Part shown: piece by piece, positions 1-8,448 of the stretch
How positions within the stretch are numbered: the first letter of the stretch is position 1
Layout: each line of letters opens with the position of its first letter
Virus record (IMG/VR): IMGVR_UViG_3300044974_000711
Span: 1 to 26,726 of that record
Source of the DNA: a virus
Length of the DNA stretch: 26,726 bases
Reading direction: 5' to 3' (one strand)
Notes under the pieces: generated by a model
The model's database searches: none
Seen by the model: only the letters and a program-made list of their open reading frames with translations
What the model was told of the DNA's origin: nothing
Position numbers and translations under genes: made by a program

Positions 1-678
1 TATACTGACAATGCCCAGCGTGGCATTGGCTGTGACACGGGGAAAGCCCTGCACAGTAAAATCAATACCAGCCACATCCACATTGGCCTTGCCCCAGGTA
101 TCTAGATCCTTTAAGACCAATAACACACCCGAGCTATTGCTGCTCAGCACATCAACATCATAGGCATTGGGACCATAAACACCAATGCTGCTCTGACTGC
201 TTACATGTGTAACTAGGTTAATCTGTGTTACGGGCAACAATCTACCGTTCACTGTGCCTGATAGTGAGGCAGTATTTACATTGGTAAATGTTTCGCTCTG
301 TGTGTCGAAATTCATCACAGTTTCAATTCGTTCCAGATAACTGCCTGTGATATTGGCTCGTGTTTTAATATAACGGCCCACCAGGACACCTGCTGGTTGT
401 GCTGTATAGGTTATATTGTCCGTGCTTACCAAATAGCTGATGGTGCAAGTTCGTGGATCCAGGCTGCTGCCTCTATCAAACTCTGCGCTACTTATGGGAT
501 AACCTGCGCGGCTAACACCTAGGTCAATGGCATTACTGGTAAAGGTCCAGGTCTGGCTGTTAGTGGTCCAGGTGCTCCAATTTGCAGTGCCATTAGCCCA
601 GGTCAGGCTCTGACTGGCCAGATTAGCCCAGGTCAGTTCCAATTCGTCAGGATAATAGCGGCGATCATGTATGGGCAT
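1..678 (-). CDS. Phage tail fibre/tip-associated protein (3' end outside window)
   Basis: This frame stays open for 226 codons from an ATG at 678 to the window edge, so the C-terminus is missing. Its ATG overlaps the TAA of the upstream tail tip gene in a TAATG junction, which fixes the start and suggests coupled translation. The N-terminus carries an LTWAN pentapeptide twice (residues 15-19 and 25-29), encoded by a direct DNA repeat of the 15-mer ATTAGCCCAGGTCAG. A segment around residues 75-105 reads like the beta-sandwich fibre domains that follow gpJ-type proteins (YLVSTDNITYT, then VGRYIKTR). The position directly after the tip protein suggests a fibre or tip accessory. No enzymatic motif is visible. 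Confidence 0.75.
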   Translation of the reverse strand, partial: MPIHDRRYYPDELELTWANLASQSLTWANGTANWSTWTTNSQTWTFTSNAIDLGVSRAGYPISSAEFDRGSSLDPRTCTISYLVSTDNITYTAQPAGVLVGRYIKTRANITGSYLERIETVMNFDTQSETFTNVNTASLSGTVNGRLLPVTQINLVTHVSSQSSIGVYGPNAYDVDVLSSNSSGVLLVLKDLDTWGKANVDVAGIDFTVQGFPRVTANATLGIVSI

Positions 679-2750
679 TATGCAAATTCCGTTTTATTGG
701 TATAATTAGTGGTGTTACCGGTAGCCTCGACTGTGGTCACCGTGGCTTCTGCTTCCGGACTAAATGTGCCAGCTGGATTACGATATTGAACTCTAAACAC
801 ATAAGTTCTACCAAAATCTAAACCAGTAATTGTATGTCTATATGCGGGCACTCCGCCAGATTCCGAATTCTGAACAGCTGGAACTTCTTGCCAAAAATTA
901 TATGCGGTCTGGCTTTGCAATCTATATTCCATGACTAAGGTTGCAGCATCTTCCGTATATTTAACATATACATCCACTGCAGTTACTTGCCCTGTGCTGC
1001 GTTGCGTTAGGTAACTTTCTATGCTAAGGATTTCTGCTGCGCTCAATGCACTAGGACTGGGATAATATATGTCTGCTATCTCTCCACTGCCTGCGGCAGC
1101 GCGCGTAATGGCTCGGGCCTCGGGCACTATTTCTGGTTCTTCACCATAGATATTGTCATCATGTTCAGCTGCAATTATGCCAAATGTATAGTCTGAATTC
1201 ACAGTAAGATTGGTTATTCGAAATTTACCATCAATAACTAATCCGCTGGGTGTGGTCTGCGTGAAACTGCTACCGGGATAATTGCGTGTGCTATAACCAT
1301 ACTGTATGGTAACAATATCACCTATATCCAGGATGGCTGCACTGCTGTCTGCGGTTAGGCCTATGGTTTTACTACGACTGCGGCTTCGTTGTAGAATTAT
1401 TCTAGCCAAATTATGTGCAGTGGTAGCACTAACAATATGTTCTAGGGTTAAATCCAGCTGATTTAACCTATTGTTGTCTTCAGTCTGATACTGCAAATCC
1501 AGTGCACTGCCCGGAGTGGGATAGGTTAATTCTACTGCCTCATAGGTAGGATTGTCAGAACCTATGCCACCTCCCATGTAGGTCACCACCACACGATTAT
1601 ATTTGGTCTGTGTGTTTTCTGCCTCTATGCTGATTTCACCTATGATATTGGTATGATTCAAGGTCATAACAGGATTACTGGCAATGGCATATACGCTGCC
1701 ATCTATACCATTATCTTCTACGGCCAGTCTGAATCGGCCCTGACTGTAGGGCAAACTGCATCGCATATTTTGCAGCATGGTTTTTACATTATCCATGATT
1801 TTACGATCGGTAAAGATTACACTATGGCCTTCATGATGTTGAGCCTGGGGCAATTGCAAATACAATTCATTTAAATTCCATTTATTTGCTGCTAGAAAGA
1901 AACTGTTCCAGTTAATTTGATCATTGGGCAATCCTTTACCGTATAGGGGGTTGCGTAAATAATCCAGTAAATGGTCTACGGGATTAGCTGACCAATATAG
2001 GTCTGTTTCCGCCGCATAGGCTGTAGCTCGATCCGTAACCGGATAGGCAAGATACGCTCCAGTTAAGATTTTACGGCCACGCAGGATAAAGTTAATTCTA
2101 GGTATACCACCACTCCAGGGATTAGCTTCGGCTTCGGCTGTGTTGGTAACGGTGGGATAGGTCAATCTAAATGCCACATAGGCAACGCCGCCTAATAGAT
2201 GTGCACTGGTCCAGGTATTGGTGCCTACTCCGCCCTGAATTAGACTGCTGGGCGTCTGATTGGCCAGGCCGTGAAATGCCTGAAATGTAACAATACCACT
2301 GAAACGACCTGTATCTAGGGTATAAGTGCTGCCATGTGTGGTCTCACCAGTCCAGGCCAGCTGATCATCTATATACATACGCTCTATGGCGTCAATTTCG
2401 CCTTCCGATAAGGTTAATACTAGATATAGATAACGATTGCTGTCACCACCTGTGCTAACAAATACACGCTGGCCGCCCACTTTACGACGACCATATATGA
2501 CTGGTATGGCAATGTCAGTGCCCTGTAAATTGTTAATCACAGCACCGTTCTGTGCTACGGCATTGCTGACATTACTGGCACCTTCAAATATGTCGGGATT
2601 AATAATGGCTTTTAGTGTATCACCGGCAACTGTGCCAATTACTGCACCACCAATAACACCAGCTAGCACAGCTATGCCTAGGAATGGTGCAGCAAAGAAT
2701 CCAATAACACCACCAGCGATACCACCAATAATACTACCAAGACTAATCAT
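678..2750 (-). CDS. Tail tip / host-specificity protein (lambda gpJ-like)
   Basis: This 690-residue protein is the probable distal tail tip (central fibre) protein that contacts the host. The first 45 residues are a glycine/alanine-rich hydrophobic stretch with repeated GG pairs (for example IIGGIAGGVIG), common at the N-terminus of this family. Next comes the tip core (GTDIAIPVIYGRRKVGGQRVF near residues 77-97), then long beta-rich domains. Near residues 640-680 a fibronectin type III-like repeat ends the protein (HTITGLDFGRTYVFRVQYRN). It follows tape measure, two tail proteins and GNAT, the normal position for a gpJ homologue. Its start overlaps the GNAT stop by 8 bp. The receptor is unknown. 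Confidence 0.85.
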   Translation of the reverse strand: MISLGSIIGGIAGGVIGFFAAPFLGIAVLAGVIGGAVIGTVAGDTLKAIINPDIFEGASNVSNAVAQNGAVINNLQGTDIAIPVIYGRRKVGGQRVFVSTGGDSNRYLYLVLTLSEGEIDAIERMYIDDQLAWTGETTHGSTYTLDTGRFSGIVTFQAFHGLANQTPSSLIQGGVGTNTWTSAHLLGGVAYVAFRLTYPTVTNTAEAEANPWSGGIPRINFILRGRKILTGAYLAYPVTDRATAYAAETDLYWSANPVDHLLDYLRNPLYGKGLPNDQINWNSFFLAANKWNLNELYLQLPQAQHHEGHSVIFTDRKIMDNVKTMLQNMRCSLPYSQGRFRLAVEDNGIDGSVYAIASNPVMTLNHTNIIGEISIEAENTQTKYNRVVVTYMGGGIGSDNPTYEAVELTYPTPGSALDLQYQTEDNNRLNQLDLTLEHIVSATTAHNLARIILQRSRSRSKTIGLTADSSAAILDIGDIVTIQYGYSTRNYPGSSFTQTTPSGLVIDGKFRITNLTVNSDYTFGIIAAEHDDNIYGEEPEIVPEARAITRAAAGSGEIADIYYPSPSALSAAEILSIESYLTQRSTGQVTAVDVYVKYTEDAATLVMEYRLQSQTAYNFWQEVPAVQNSESGGVPAYRHTITGLDFGRTYVFRVQYRNPAGTFSPEAEATVTTVEATGNTTNYTNKTEFA

Positions 2751-3198
2751 TGTGTAATCTCCTAGTCAGGACCTGTCCTAGATATCCGAATCCTTGCTCC
2801 TGATATAGCATATTGGTGCCAGTGTCTACGGGTGTATAATCGCCAATCATTAGTTCCTGCGCCTGCCACCGCTGTGCCCAGTCAGCCATATAATTCAAGA
2901 TGGCTATGTAATTTTCGGGGCGGCTTAGTGGGCTTTGTATATACACAAATTCTATGCTGGCCTTAACGCCCTGACTAAAACATAGTGGTGCTAATATGGC
3001 AATGGCAAAGCCACGAACCGTGCCCTCATGCGTGAATACAGCCACTTCGGCTTCAGGTCTGATCACTGCAGTTCGTATAAAATTTAAAGTTGTATCCCAG
3101 TCAAAACCATAATGTTCACCATATGGACTAGCCATCCAGTATTCTCTGGCTAGGTCTGTAATGTTTTTAAGGTCGCCGGCCACTGCAGTTCTAATCAT
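2743..3198 (-). CDS. GNAT-family N-acetyltransferase in the tail operon
   Basis: About 151 residues with the layout of a GNAT acyl-CoA transferase. An N-terminal MIRTAVAGDLKNITDLAREY matches the first beta strand and helix. A central strand pair (AEVAVFTHEGTVRGFAIAIL) is followed by an acidic strand (SIEFVYIQSP) and a C-terminal YQEQGFGYLG segment typical of the fold. I chose the ATG at 3198 because it forms an ATGA overlap with the preceding stop; the longer reading would start at a TTG (3210). It sits just upstream of the tip protein, where related phages often carry an NlpC/P60 or other small gene. The canonical Q/RxxGxG/A acetyl-CoA loop is not clear, so the substrate and even activity are open. 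Confidence 0.75.
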   Translation of the reverse strand: MIRTAVAGDLKNITDLAREYWMASPYGEHYGFDWDTTLNFIRTAVIRPEAEVAVFTHEGTVRGFAIAILAPLCFSQGVKASIEFVYIQSPLSRPENYIAILNYMADWAQRWQAQELMIGDYTPVDTGTNMLYQEQGFGYLGQVLTRRLHND

Positions 3199-3767
3199 AC
3201 ACGACCCCAACGCAGATCTGATATCTCTACTGTGCTATATTGGAATCCTAAATCGCCCGGAAAGTGTCTTTGCTGACTGCCCGTATTGGTTCTGCGTCCT
3301 GCCTCACGGTCAAAATCATAGAACTGATTACTGGTATCAAAAGTAACAGTGGTTTCCGACTGACTGTCCTGAATACTGGCACCGGTAATGGTGCCACGAT
3401 ATATTAATACGGGATCCGCAATTAGGGCCAATGAAGTGGTATTGAAGAATTGTTTATAAATTGCAATAGGTCTATGCAAATAGTTGTCACTGAGCGCCAC
3501 ATCCACAAATAAATTGGTGGCTGCACTAAATGTTACATTGACATTGTTTATTCTAAGTTCTGTGCTTTCACCGAAACCACTAAATGCTAGGAAATTGCCC
3601 TGACTGATATAGGTCTGACTGCCACCACTGGTCACTGTGCTGGTTGTAATATCCCATAATGCTGTGGTCAAGTATAGGGGCGTATCTAAACCAAATTCCA
3701 CCAATTCACAACTAATGTAATTGGTTGACTGTAAAGCTGTGGCTACTGCCGCGGTAAAAGTTCGCAT
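3195..3767 (-). CDS. Minor tail protein (DUF2163-like family)
   Basis: This 190-residue protein matches my memory of a tail family common in environmental phages: it starts MRTFTAAVATAL and ends with FPGDLGFQYSTVEISDLRWGR. Internal landmarks are SGGSQTYISQGNFLAFSG, a strand ESTELRINNVNVTFS, PVLIYRGTITG, and QFYDFDREAGRRTN near the C-terminus. These proteins lie between tape measure and gpJ-like genes and are thought to build the tail tip baseplate; the exact role is inferred. It begins 1 bp inside the upstream gene's stop and ends in an ATGA overlap with the GNAT gene. Confidence 0.75.
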   Translation of the reverse strand: MRTFTAAVATALQSTNYISCELVEFGLDTPLYLTTALWDITTSTVTSGGSQTYISQGNFLAFSGFGESTELRINNVNVTFSAATNLFVDVALSDNYLHRPIAIYKQFFNTTSLALIADPVLIYRGTITGASIQDSQSETTVTFDTSNQFYDFDREAGRRTNTGSQQRHFPGDLGFQYSTVEISDLRWGRV

Positions 3768-4423
3768 TAAAGGCTTTCCTGCAATTTAAGTGTAATTGCA
3801 CTGGTATCACCCAGTCCAAAGTCATAGGTCTGATTACTATTTGTTAAAAATACTCTAAACAACACATTGTTATAATTTACAGTGGTGCTGGAACCGGTTA
3901 CTGCAGTTATTAGTCCAGGAAATATATTCAATACGCCAGTGCCACTGCCGTTAAAGCTGACATCATCAGTTAATTGGTATATTTTTGTATGATTGCTGAA
4001 TGTAATGAAGTCACCGGCAGTAAGTCCCTGACTGGCACTTTGACCAGCTGCAGCGAATGAGGCGCTGGTCCAGGCACTGGTGCAGGTTACGGCAGTGGCA
4101 CCAGTGCTGGCTGAAGTGCCCACAGTTAGTGTAGCACTAACTGCCTGACTGGCCAACATGGCGGTTACTGTGCCCTGTGTGTCCGAAAATTCCGGTAACT
4201 CAATATCAAAATCCAGTAAATTATTGCGCTGTTTAGCTATAAAAGCCATGACCTGTGCTGCTTGTGTGCGCTGCAAACTGCGATACTCACAGTCAAACTG
4301 CCAATACTGAGTGGCATATTGTTTGGTTTGACGACGACCACTAATACTTACACTGGTCTGACTGGGTATAACACTGCTCATAGATATTTTAACAAAATCT
4401 GTGATGGGTAAGGTGCCTGACAT
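3767..4423 (-). CDS. Distal tail protein-like component
   Basis: This 218-residue protein lies directly after the tape measure gene. The N-terminus (SGRRQTKQYATQYWQFDCEY) resembles the distal-tail/gpM-like proteins of aquatic phages, where a conserved 'SGR.q....~~~y.~~~~~y' strand pair is followed by an ILPEFS-type segment (here IELPEFSDTQG). The C-terminus has beta strands including AGDFITFSNHTKIYQLTDDV, also typical. A Shine-Dalgarno AAAGG lies 7 nt before the ATG, formed by the last bases of the tape measure stop region. It likely connects the tube to the tip. Confident as a tail protein, less so as a true Dit homologue. Confidence 0.7.
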   Translation of the reverse strand: MSGTLPITDFVKISMSSVIPSQTSVSISGRRQTKQYATQYWQFDCEYRSLQRTQAAQVMAFIAKQRNNLLDFDIELPEFSDTQGTVTAMLASQAVSATLTVGTSASTGATAVTCTSAWTSASFAAAGQSASQGLTAGDFITFSNHTKIYQLTDDVSFNGSGTGVLNIFPGLITAVTGSSTTVNYNNVLFRVFLTNSNQTYDFGLGDTSAITLKLQESL

Positions 4424-4433
4424 ATTGTTGCCT

Positions 4434-7052
4434 TTATACTGTAGCTCTTCGACCGCGGTCGTTTTGTGCTTGTCTTATCATATTAATTATCATTGGTCGT
4501 CGCTCAGCCAGCAACTGGTCAAATCCTCGTGCATCCACAGTGTTCACAGTAAAGTTAATATTGGTAGTGCCACCTAATTGGTTGTTGGGTGTGACCATGC
4601 CTCCACCACTGGGTGCAGTTATTAATTCAGGCCCACGCTCACCCACAATATACTGTTGACCTCCCACTATACTGCCGCCCAGAGCTCGACCCTGATAGGT
4701 CTGCGACCTAATCTGTGCGACCTGCGCTAGACCTGCAGCTACCACTGCGGCAGCTGCCAATACATTGAATGGCGGAGGATAAGTAGCAAGGGCTTTTGTA
4801 GCACCCATGTAAGTATTCATAATGGCATTGGCAATGTTAAATGCCTTGGCTGCTTCAAACGCACGACGATTGTAACGACCTAAACTATCGAATATGGTTG
4901 CACCTTGCTGTAGGGCAAATTGCGTTTTTTCCATTTCTGATTTCTGTTCGAATGCAGCTCGTTCACGGGCCATAGCTTTAGCATTTTCCAGCGTGAAACC
5001 CTGACGCTGTAAATCCTGCTGAAACATGCTCTGACGCATGGCATTCAGTCGTTCTTGTTGTTGCACTTCTAGATCATAGATCTGTGTTTTTAGTATTAAT
5101 TCCTGATTGGCCATAGTGAATTGCATATTCATTGTTCTGGCAATATTGGCCGATTGCAATTCGAACATGGTATTTTCAAAAATTAATTCCTGATTGGCCT
5201 GGTTATAGCTTAACTCGCTGAGTTCCTGTAATTGTTGTAATCTTATTTTAAATAGTTCATTCTGACGAATCAGTGCAGCATTTTCCAATTTAAACTGTTC
5301 GTCCAATTTTGTTCTAGTAAGTTGCATTTCTGCACTTATTCTATCACGAGTATATTGTGTGGTTAATCTGGTTAATGCATCCTGATATTGCTGTTCACTC
5401 ATTAAACTATTCTGAATAAAATAATTTTCCAGTGCGATTCGATCTGTAATGAATTTTTGTTCTACAGCAATTCTTGGGTCTGAGGCCTGTGCACTGGATT
5501 TTATTACTGATTCACCAGCCTGTCTTATTTCTTCGTTTAGAGTTTGGATTCTTTCATATTGCTGTCTTTGTTGTTCAATGGCCGATAATTTGCGCATTTC
5601 ATCGTTGGTAACTGCCTCTGAATATCCAATTAATTTACCCTGACTGTCCGTTATTTCTTTTACAAGGGCATTTTCCAGTCTATACATAAGTGCAACTCGT
5701 TCACGCTCCTGACCGGTGAGGCCTGCAAGAACCATTTCTTGTTCCGCAGATTTTATTAATTGACGGTAACTGGCTTCACGACTGTATTGGGCTTTAAGTC
5801 GCAAGCCTTCCTCTTCTACGGCACGCCTACCATTACGCTGGGTTTGATCAGCAATGTGTTGTTCAATAAATGCTTGTTGCATTAATAGGCCATTAATTTC
5901 CCCCTGATCCACTACTATGGATCTGGTAAGGCCTAGATATTCTTTAACTCGATTTACTACTCTATCCCAGTAGGTATAAATTGTTGCACCAAGTCCTGAT
6001 ATAGTGGCAAAAACCGTTGGGTATTGTTTAGCAAGATGATCTTGTCTATGGGATAGTTCTCGTAATAATTGTTTGAATGACTCCCAAGGGCCTACATTAA
6101 AGCGTGGAGTCATTCGGACATAGTCCCTTATGGATTCATATGTTTTCCGTGCAGTGGTCCCTAAACTGCGAAAGCTTGCGGCTAAAGTAGCGATTAAACC
6201 GCCAGTAGCCATTAGTGCAGTTCCAAACCTGAATCCTAGAGCTGTTACTGCAACAATTAAACCTACTTCCAATATGCCCTTAATTATGTTCAGGCTGGCT
6301 GCTAAACTATCTACAGCCTGTGCTATGCGTATAATAGCATTAGCCGCAGTGCCAGCACCACCAGTTGCGCGATCCAGTTCACCAACAAAATTGGTAAAGC
6401 TGTTGCTTAACACTGTTAGTGCCTGACTGATGGTGGGTAGTGCTCGTGCAAAATTACGCTCTATCTGATCTGCAGCAGCGGCCACACTGTCAATTAAATC
6501 ACGACCGGTAATTCGACCTTGTTCACCCAATAATTTTAATGCACCAACTGTGACACCGAATCTATTAGCTATAGCAATAGCCAGATCTGGCATGCCTTCC
6601 AGGATACTGTTTAGTTCATCGCCGCGAACTGAATCCTGTGCTAGTGCCTGTCCCAATTGCACTAGGGCACCACTGGCTGCTTGTGCACTGGTGCCACTGG
6701 CACTTAAACTTTTGCTGATTAATTCTGTGGTGCGTAGAGCTTGTTCATTGTTTACACCTAGATCTCGGGCACTACGAGCAATGGTAAAATATAGTTGACC
6801 GGTATCGGCCAGTGGAGTTCGTGCTGTGTTAGCTATTTGTGTGATACTGCGAAGGGTGCCAGCTACATCGCCCTGTGCCACAGCGACCTGGTTAAGTCTA
6901 TTGGTTAGTGTGGTGCTGACATCTGCTATACTGGCCAGAGCGCGAGCGGTGCCTACTGTAACAACGGCAGCCAGTGCTGTTTGTAAATTACCCAGTGCTC
7001 GTTCTGCCTGTGTGGTATCAGCACGGACTTTAATTGTTGCGGTGTCGGCCAT
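4434..7052 (-). CDS. Tape measure protein
   Basis: 872 residues, the longest gene here. Residues about 20-215 match the tape measure N-terminal domain (TIGR02675): ANTARTPLADTGQLYFTIAR, then SISKSLSASGTS-like and QDSVRGDELNSILEGMPDLA. A hydrophobic segment at about 255-295 (VGLIVAVTALGFRFGTALMA) may insert in membrane during DNA entry. A long glutamine/glutamate-rich coiled coil follows (about 430-720), then an alanine-rich hydrophobic stretch and a C-terminal GERGPELI motif seen in many tape measures. At the usual rule of about 0.15 nm per residue the tail would be roughly 130 nm. Its ATG lies inside the 3' end of the frameshifted chaperone reading frame. AAGGA sits about 10 nt upstream. Confidence 0.95.
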   Translation of the reverse strand: MADTATIKVRADTTQAERALGNLQTALAAVVTVGTARALASIADVSTTLTNRLNQVAVAQGDVAGTLRSITQIANTARTPLADTGQLYFTIARSARDLGVNNEQALRTTELISKSLSASGTSAQAASGALVQLGQALAQDSVRGDELNSILEGMPDLAIAIANRFGVTVGALKLLGEQGRITGRDLIDSVAAAADQIERNFARALPTISQALTVLSNSFTNFVGELDRATGGAGTAANAIIRIAQAVDSLAASLNIIKGILEVGLIVAVTALGFRFGTALMATGGLIATLAASFRSLGTTARKTYESIRDYVRMTPRFNVGPWESFKQLLRELSHRQDHLAKQYPTVFATISGLGATIYTYWDRVVNRVKEYLGLTRSIVVDQGEINGLLMQQAFIEQHIADQTQRNGRRAVEEEGLRLKAQYSREASYRQLIKSAEQEMVLAGLTGQERERVALMYRLENALVKEITDSQGKLIGYSEAVTNDEMRKLSAIEQQRQQYERIQTLNEEIRQAGESVIKSSAQASDPRIAVEQKFITDRIALENYFIQNSLMSEQQYQDALTRLTTQYTRDRISAEMQLTRTKLDEQFKLENAALIRQNELFKIRLQQLQELSELSYNQANQELIFENTMFELQSANIARTMNMQFTMANQELILKTQIYDLEVQQQERLNAMRQSMFQQDLQRQGFTLENAKAMARERAAFEQKSEMEKTQFALQQGATIFDSLGRYNRRAFEAAKAFNIANAIMNTYMGATKALATYPPPFNVLAAAAVVAAGLAQVAQIRSQTYQGRALGGSIVGGQQYIVGERGPELITAPSGGGMVTPNNQLGGTTNINFTVNTVDARGFDQLLAERRPMIINMIRQAQNDRGRRATV

Positions 7053-7550
7053 TTTTTAAGAGTTCCTTATTTCTTTCCTGCTCTATACGGAAAAAAGCAG
7101 CCCAGCATTTTAATTCGAATTGGGATAGATTCATTCCTTGCTCTAATGTAATTCCGATTTCACGACAGACCTGCATTAGAAAGTAAATGTCACTATCCTG
7201 TTTTAGTTTTTTTCTATGTCCTCAACTGAATCTGTATCCACACCATTTAGTGCTGAGGCAATGCGTATAACAATCTGTGGGTCTACTTCATTCAACAGTG
7301 TTATGCGATCTGCAGCACTGAACATACGATGGCCTTCCGCAGTGCGAGCTTTAACAATTAGGCTCTGCACCAAGGCATCCACTGTCTTGCCTTCTTGCTG
7401 TAATTTTAATATGGTGCTTTCGTCTTTAAGAGTGCTGGTTGGATAGTAATACACAGTGGTGTTCCATTCTGGCACCGCGATGCTGCGTAAACTGCCATCC
7501 AGTCTACTTCTAAAATGTTCGGTTGCTTTCTGTAATACTGAGTTTGTCAT
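7030..7550 (-). CDS. Tail assembly chaperone, -1 frameshift product (gpGT-like)
   Basis: Predicted 173-residue fusion made by -1 ribosomal slippage. The heptamer A AAA AAC (minus strand 7212-7206) lies in frame (GAA AAA AAC TAA). After slipping, the ribosome reads CTA AAA CAG and continues for 58 codons before a TAA at 7032-7030. The added T-domain contains QVCREIGITLEQGMNLSQFE and CWAAFFRIEQERNKEL, resembling the tryptophan/aromatic helix of other T-domains. The extension has no ATG of its own with a good ribosome site and ends 23 bp inside the tape measure gene, as in lambda. I saw no obvious downstream hairpin or pseudoknot, so the efficiency is unknown. Confidence 0.88.
7203..7550 (-). 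CDS. Tail assembly chaperone, short form (gpG-like)
   Basis: 115 residues located between the tail tube/gp10-like genes and the tape measure, the position of lambda G. The sequence (KATEHFRSRLDGSLRSIAVPEW, then VDALVQSLIVKARTAEG and ITLLNEVDPQIVIRIASAL) resembles the N-domain of tail chaperones, with a beta strand pair followed by helices and a late acidic tail. Such proteins coat the tape measure while the tube polymerises. The last sense codons are GAA AAA AAC followed by TAA, which contain a frameshift heptamer, so a minority of ribosomes should make the longer GT form. Confidence 0.85.
   Translation of the reverse strand: MTNSVLQKATEHFRSRLDGSLRSIAVPEWNTTVYYYPTSTLKDESTILKLQQEGKTVDALVQSLIVKARTAEGHRMFSAADRITLLNEVDPQIVIRIASALNGVDTDSVEDIEKN
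7206..7212 (-). promoter_or_regulatory. Programmed -1 frameshift heptamer A AAA AAC
   Basis: On the minus strand the heptamer A AAA AAC occupies the last two sense codons of the short chaperone frame and is followed at once by TAA. This is a canonical X XXY YYZ site, placed where tail chaperone frameshifts occur, and the -1 frame downstream is open for 58 codons. Confidence 0.9.
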
Positions 7551-7552
7551 TG

Positions 7553-7834
7553 TTAATACCTTCTAGCTATTTGATTAATTGCGGGTTGCACAATACCCCG
7601 TGGTGCTTGACGACTACTACCCTGATCAAGCTGCCGAATATAGGGTCGTGCATTTATTATGGTTGTTTTCAGGCCACGGCCTTGTGATTGCCAGGCGGCT
7701 CGGGCAGCACCAGAACGAACTGGGGTAAGAGCTCGTGCTGCAGTCTGGAACTCACGCATTACCTGTTCAGTAAATGCCCCCAGTTCCTGTTGTAATCCAG
7801 GTAAAGATTGACGGTCAAGCAGAACCCGGATCAC
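7553..7834 (-). CDS. HK97 gp10-like tail completion / minor tail protein
   Basis: 93 residues with the signature of the HK97-gp10 family: a helix (LGAFTEQVMREFQTAARALT), then PVRSGAARAAW, a central strand ending in INARPYIRQLDQGSS, and an APRGIVQPAINQ C-terminus. Members sit at the head-proximal end of the tail and help join it to the connector. The predicted start is GTG at 7834, 3 bp after the tail tube TAA; the nearest in-frame ATG (residue 25) would delete the first helix, so GTG is preferred. Confidence 0.8.
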   Translation of the reverse strand: MIRVLLDRQSLPGLQQELGAFTEQVMREFQTAARALTPVRSGAARAAWQSQGRGLKTTIINARPYIRQLDQGSSRQAPRGIVQPAINQIARRY

Positions 7835-7837
7835 TGA

Positions 7838-8260
7838 TTAGCTACCTGTTGCATCGGTAAGTGTCATTGCGCCATTGCCAGTAAAGCTAATGGTGCCTTC
7901 TACCATACCGTCTAGGCTGGTGCTAACACTTAAGCCGGTAACAATAATACTACCGGCGATTTTTGGATATCCTGAAGTGGCACTATTGCCAGCTGGATAG
8001 CCAATAAATGCAGCACTGTTGCCCACTGTGATGCTGCTGATACCGGATACATTAGCAGTGGTGCCGCCACTTACTTGGTTATAGTAAATATCTGCGCTGC
8101 CTGACCACTCTTTTTGTGTTGAGTAGTGTGATTTCCAGTCATCACCCATCACAGTTCTTTCCACTGTGTTATTGGTCATGTCAATGCTGAAGCTACGGAC
8201 TTCAGCAACTGCGACGCCTTGGATAAAAAGTGCGCCGTCTTGCCCTGTAAATGTTGCCAT
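7838..8260 (-). CDS. Major tail tube protein
   Basis: 140 residues beginning MATFTGQDGALFIQGVAVAEVRSF. It resembles the tail tube family: an N-terminal strand, the FSIDMTNNTVERTVMGDDWKSH element, EWSGSADIYY, and a C-terminal VEGTISFTGNGAMTL strand. It should polymerise into the tube around the tape measure. It follows the tail terminator and a 61-residue protein and overlaps the latter by 1 bp. The glycine/serine-rich middle (SGGTTANVSGISSITVGN) is probably a loop or strand pair facing the lumen or surface. Confidence 0.88.
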   Translation of the reverse strand: MATFTGQDGALFIQGVAVAEVRSFSIDMTNNTVERTVMGDDWKSHYSTQKEWSGSADIYYNQVSGGTTANVSGISSITVGNSAAFIGYPAGNSATSGYPKIAGSIIVTGLSVSTSLDGMVEGTISFTGNGAMTLTDATGS

Positions 8261-8445
8261 TATTCTGTCTCCTGTGTGGTTTTACTGCCAGTCTTAGGTG
8301 GTCGTAGTATGGCAGCTACTGGGGCATCAGCCTGATCAGGTGCACGCACATAACCTGCCTGTTCCCAACTAGCGACCTCACTGGGTGCTACCCAGCGAAT
8401 TCCGCCACCATTATGCATTGCTATTTTGCCTGTGGTGTCTATCAT
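8260..8445 (-). CDS. Small unknown protein between tail terminator and tail tube
   Basis: 61 residues. The N-terminal half (KIAMHNGGGIRWVAPSEVASWEQAGYVR) looks like the short 'E-V-xxW-xxAGY' proteins that many phages encode near their head-tail genes. The rest is proline, lysine and threonine rich and probably disordered. It lies 3 bp after the tail terminator stop and overlaps the tail tube ATG by one base, so it is almost certainly translated with the virion genes. The function is not known; a virion decoration or assembly role is a guess from position. Confidence 0.65.
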   Translation of the reverse strand: MIDTTGKIAMHNGGGIRWVAPSEVASWEQAGYVRAPDQADAPVAAILRPPKTGSKTTQETE

Positions 8446-8448
8446 AGT

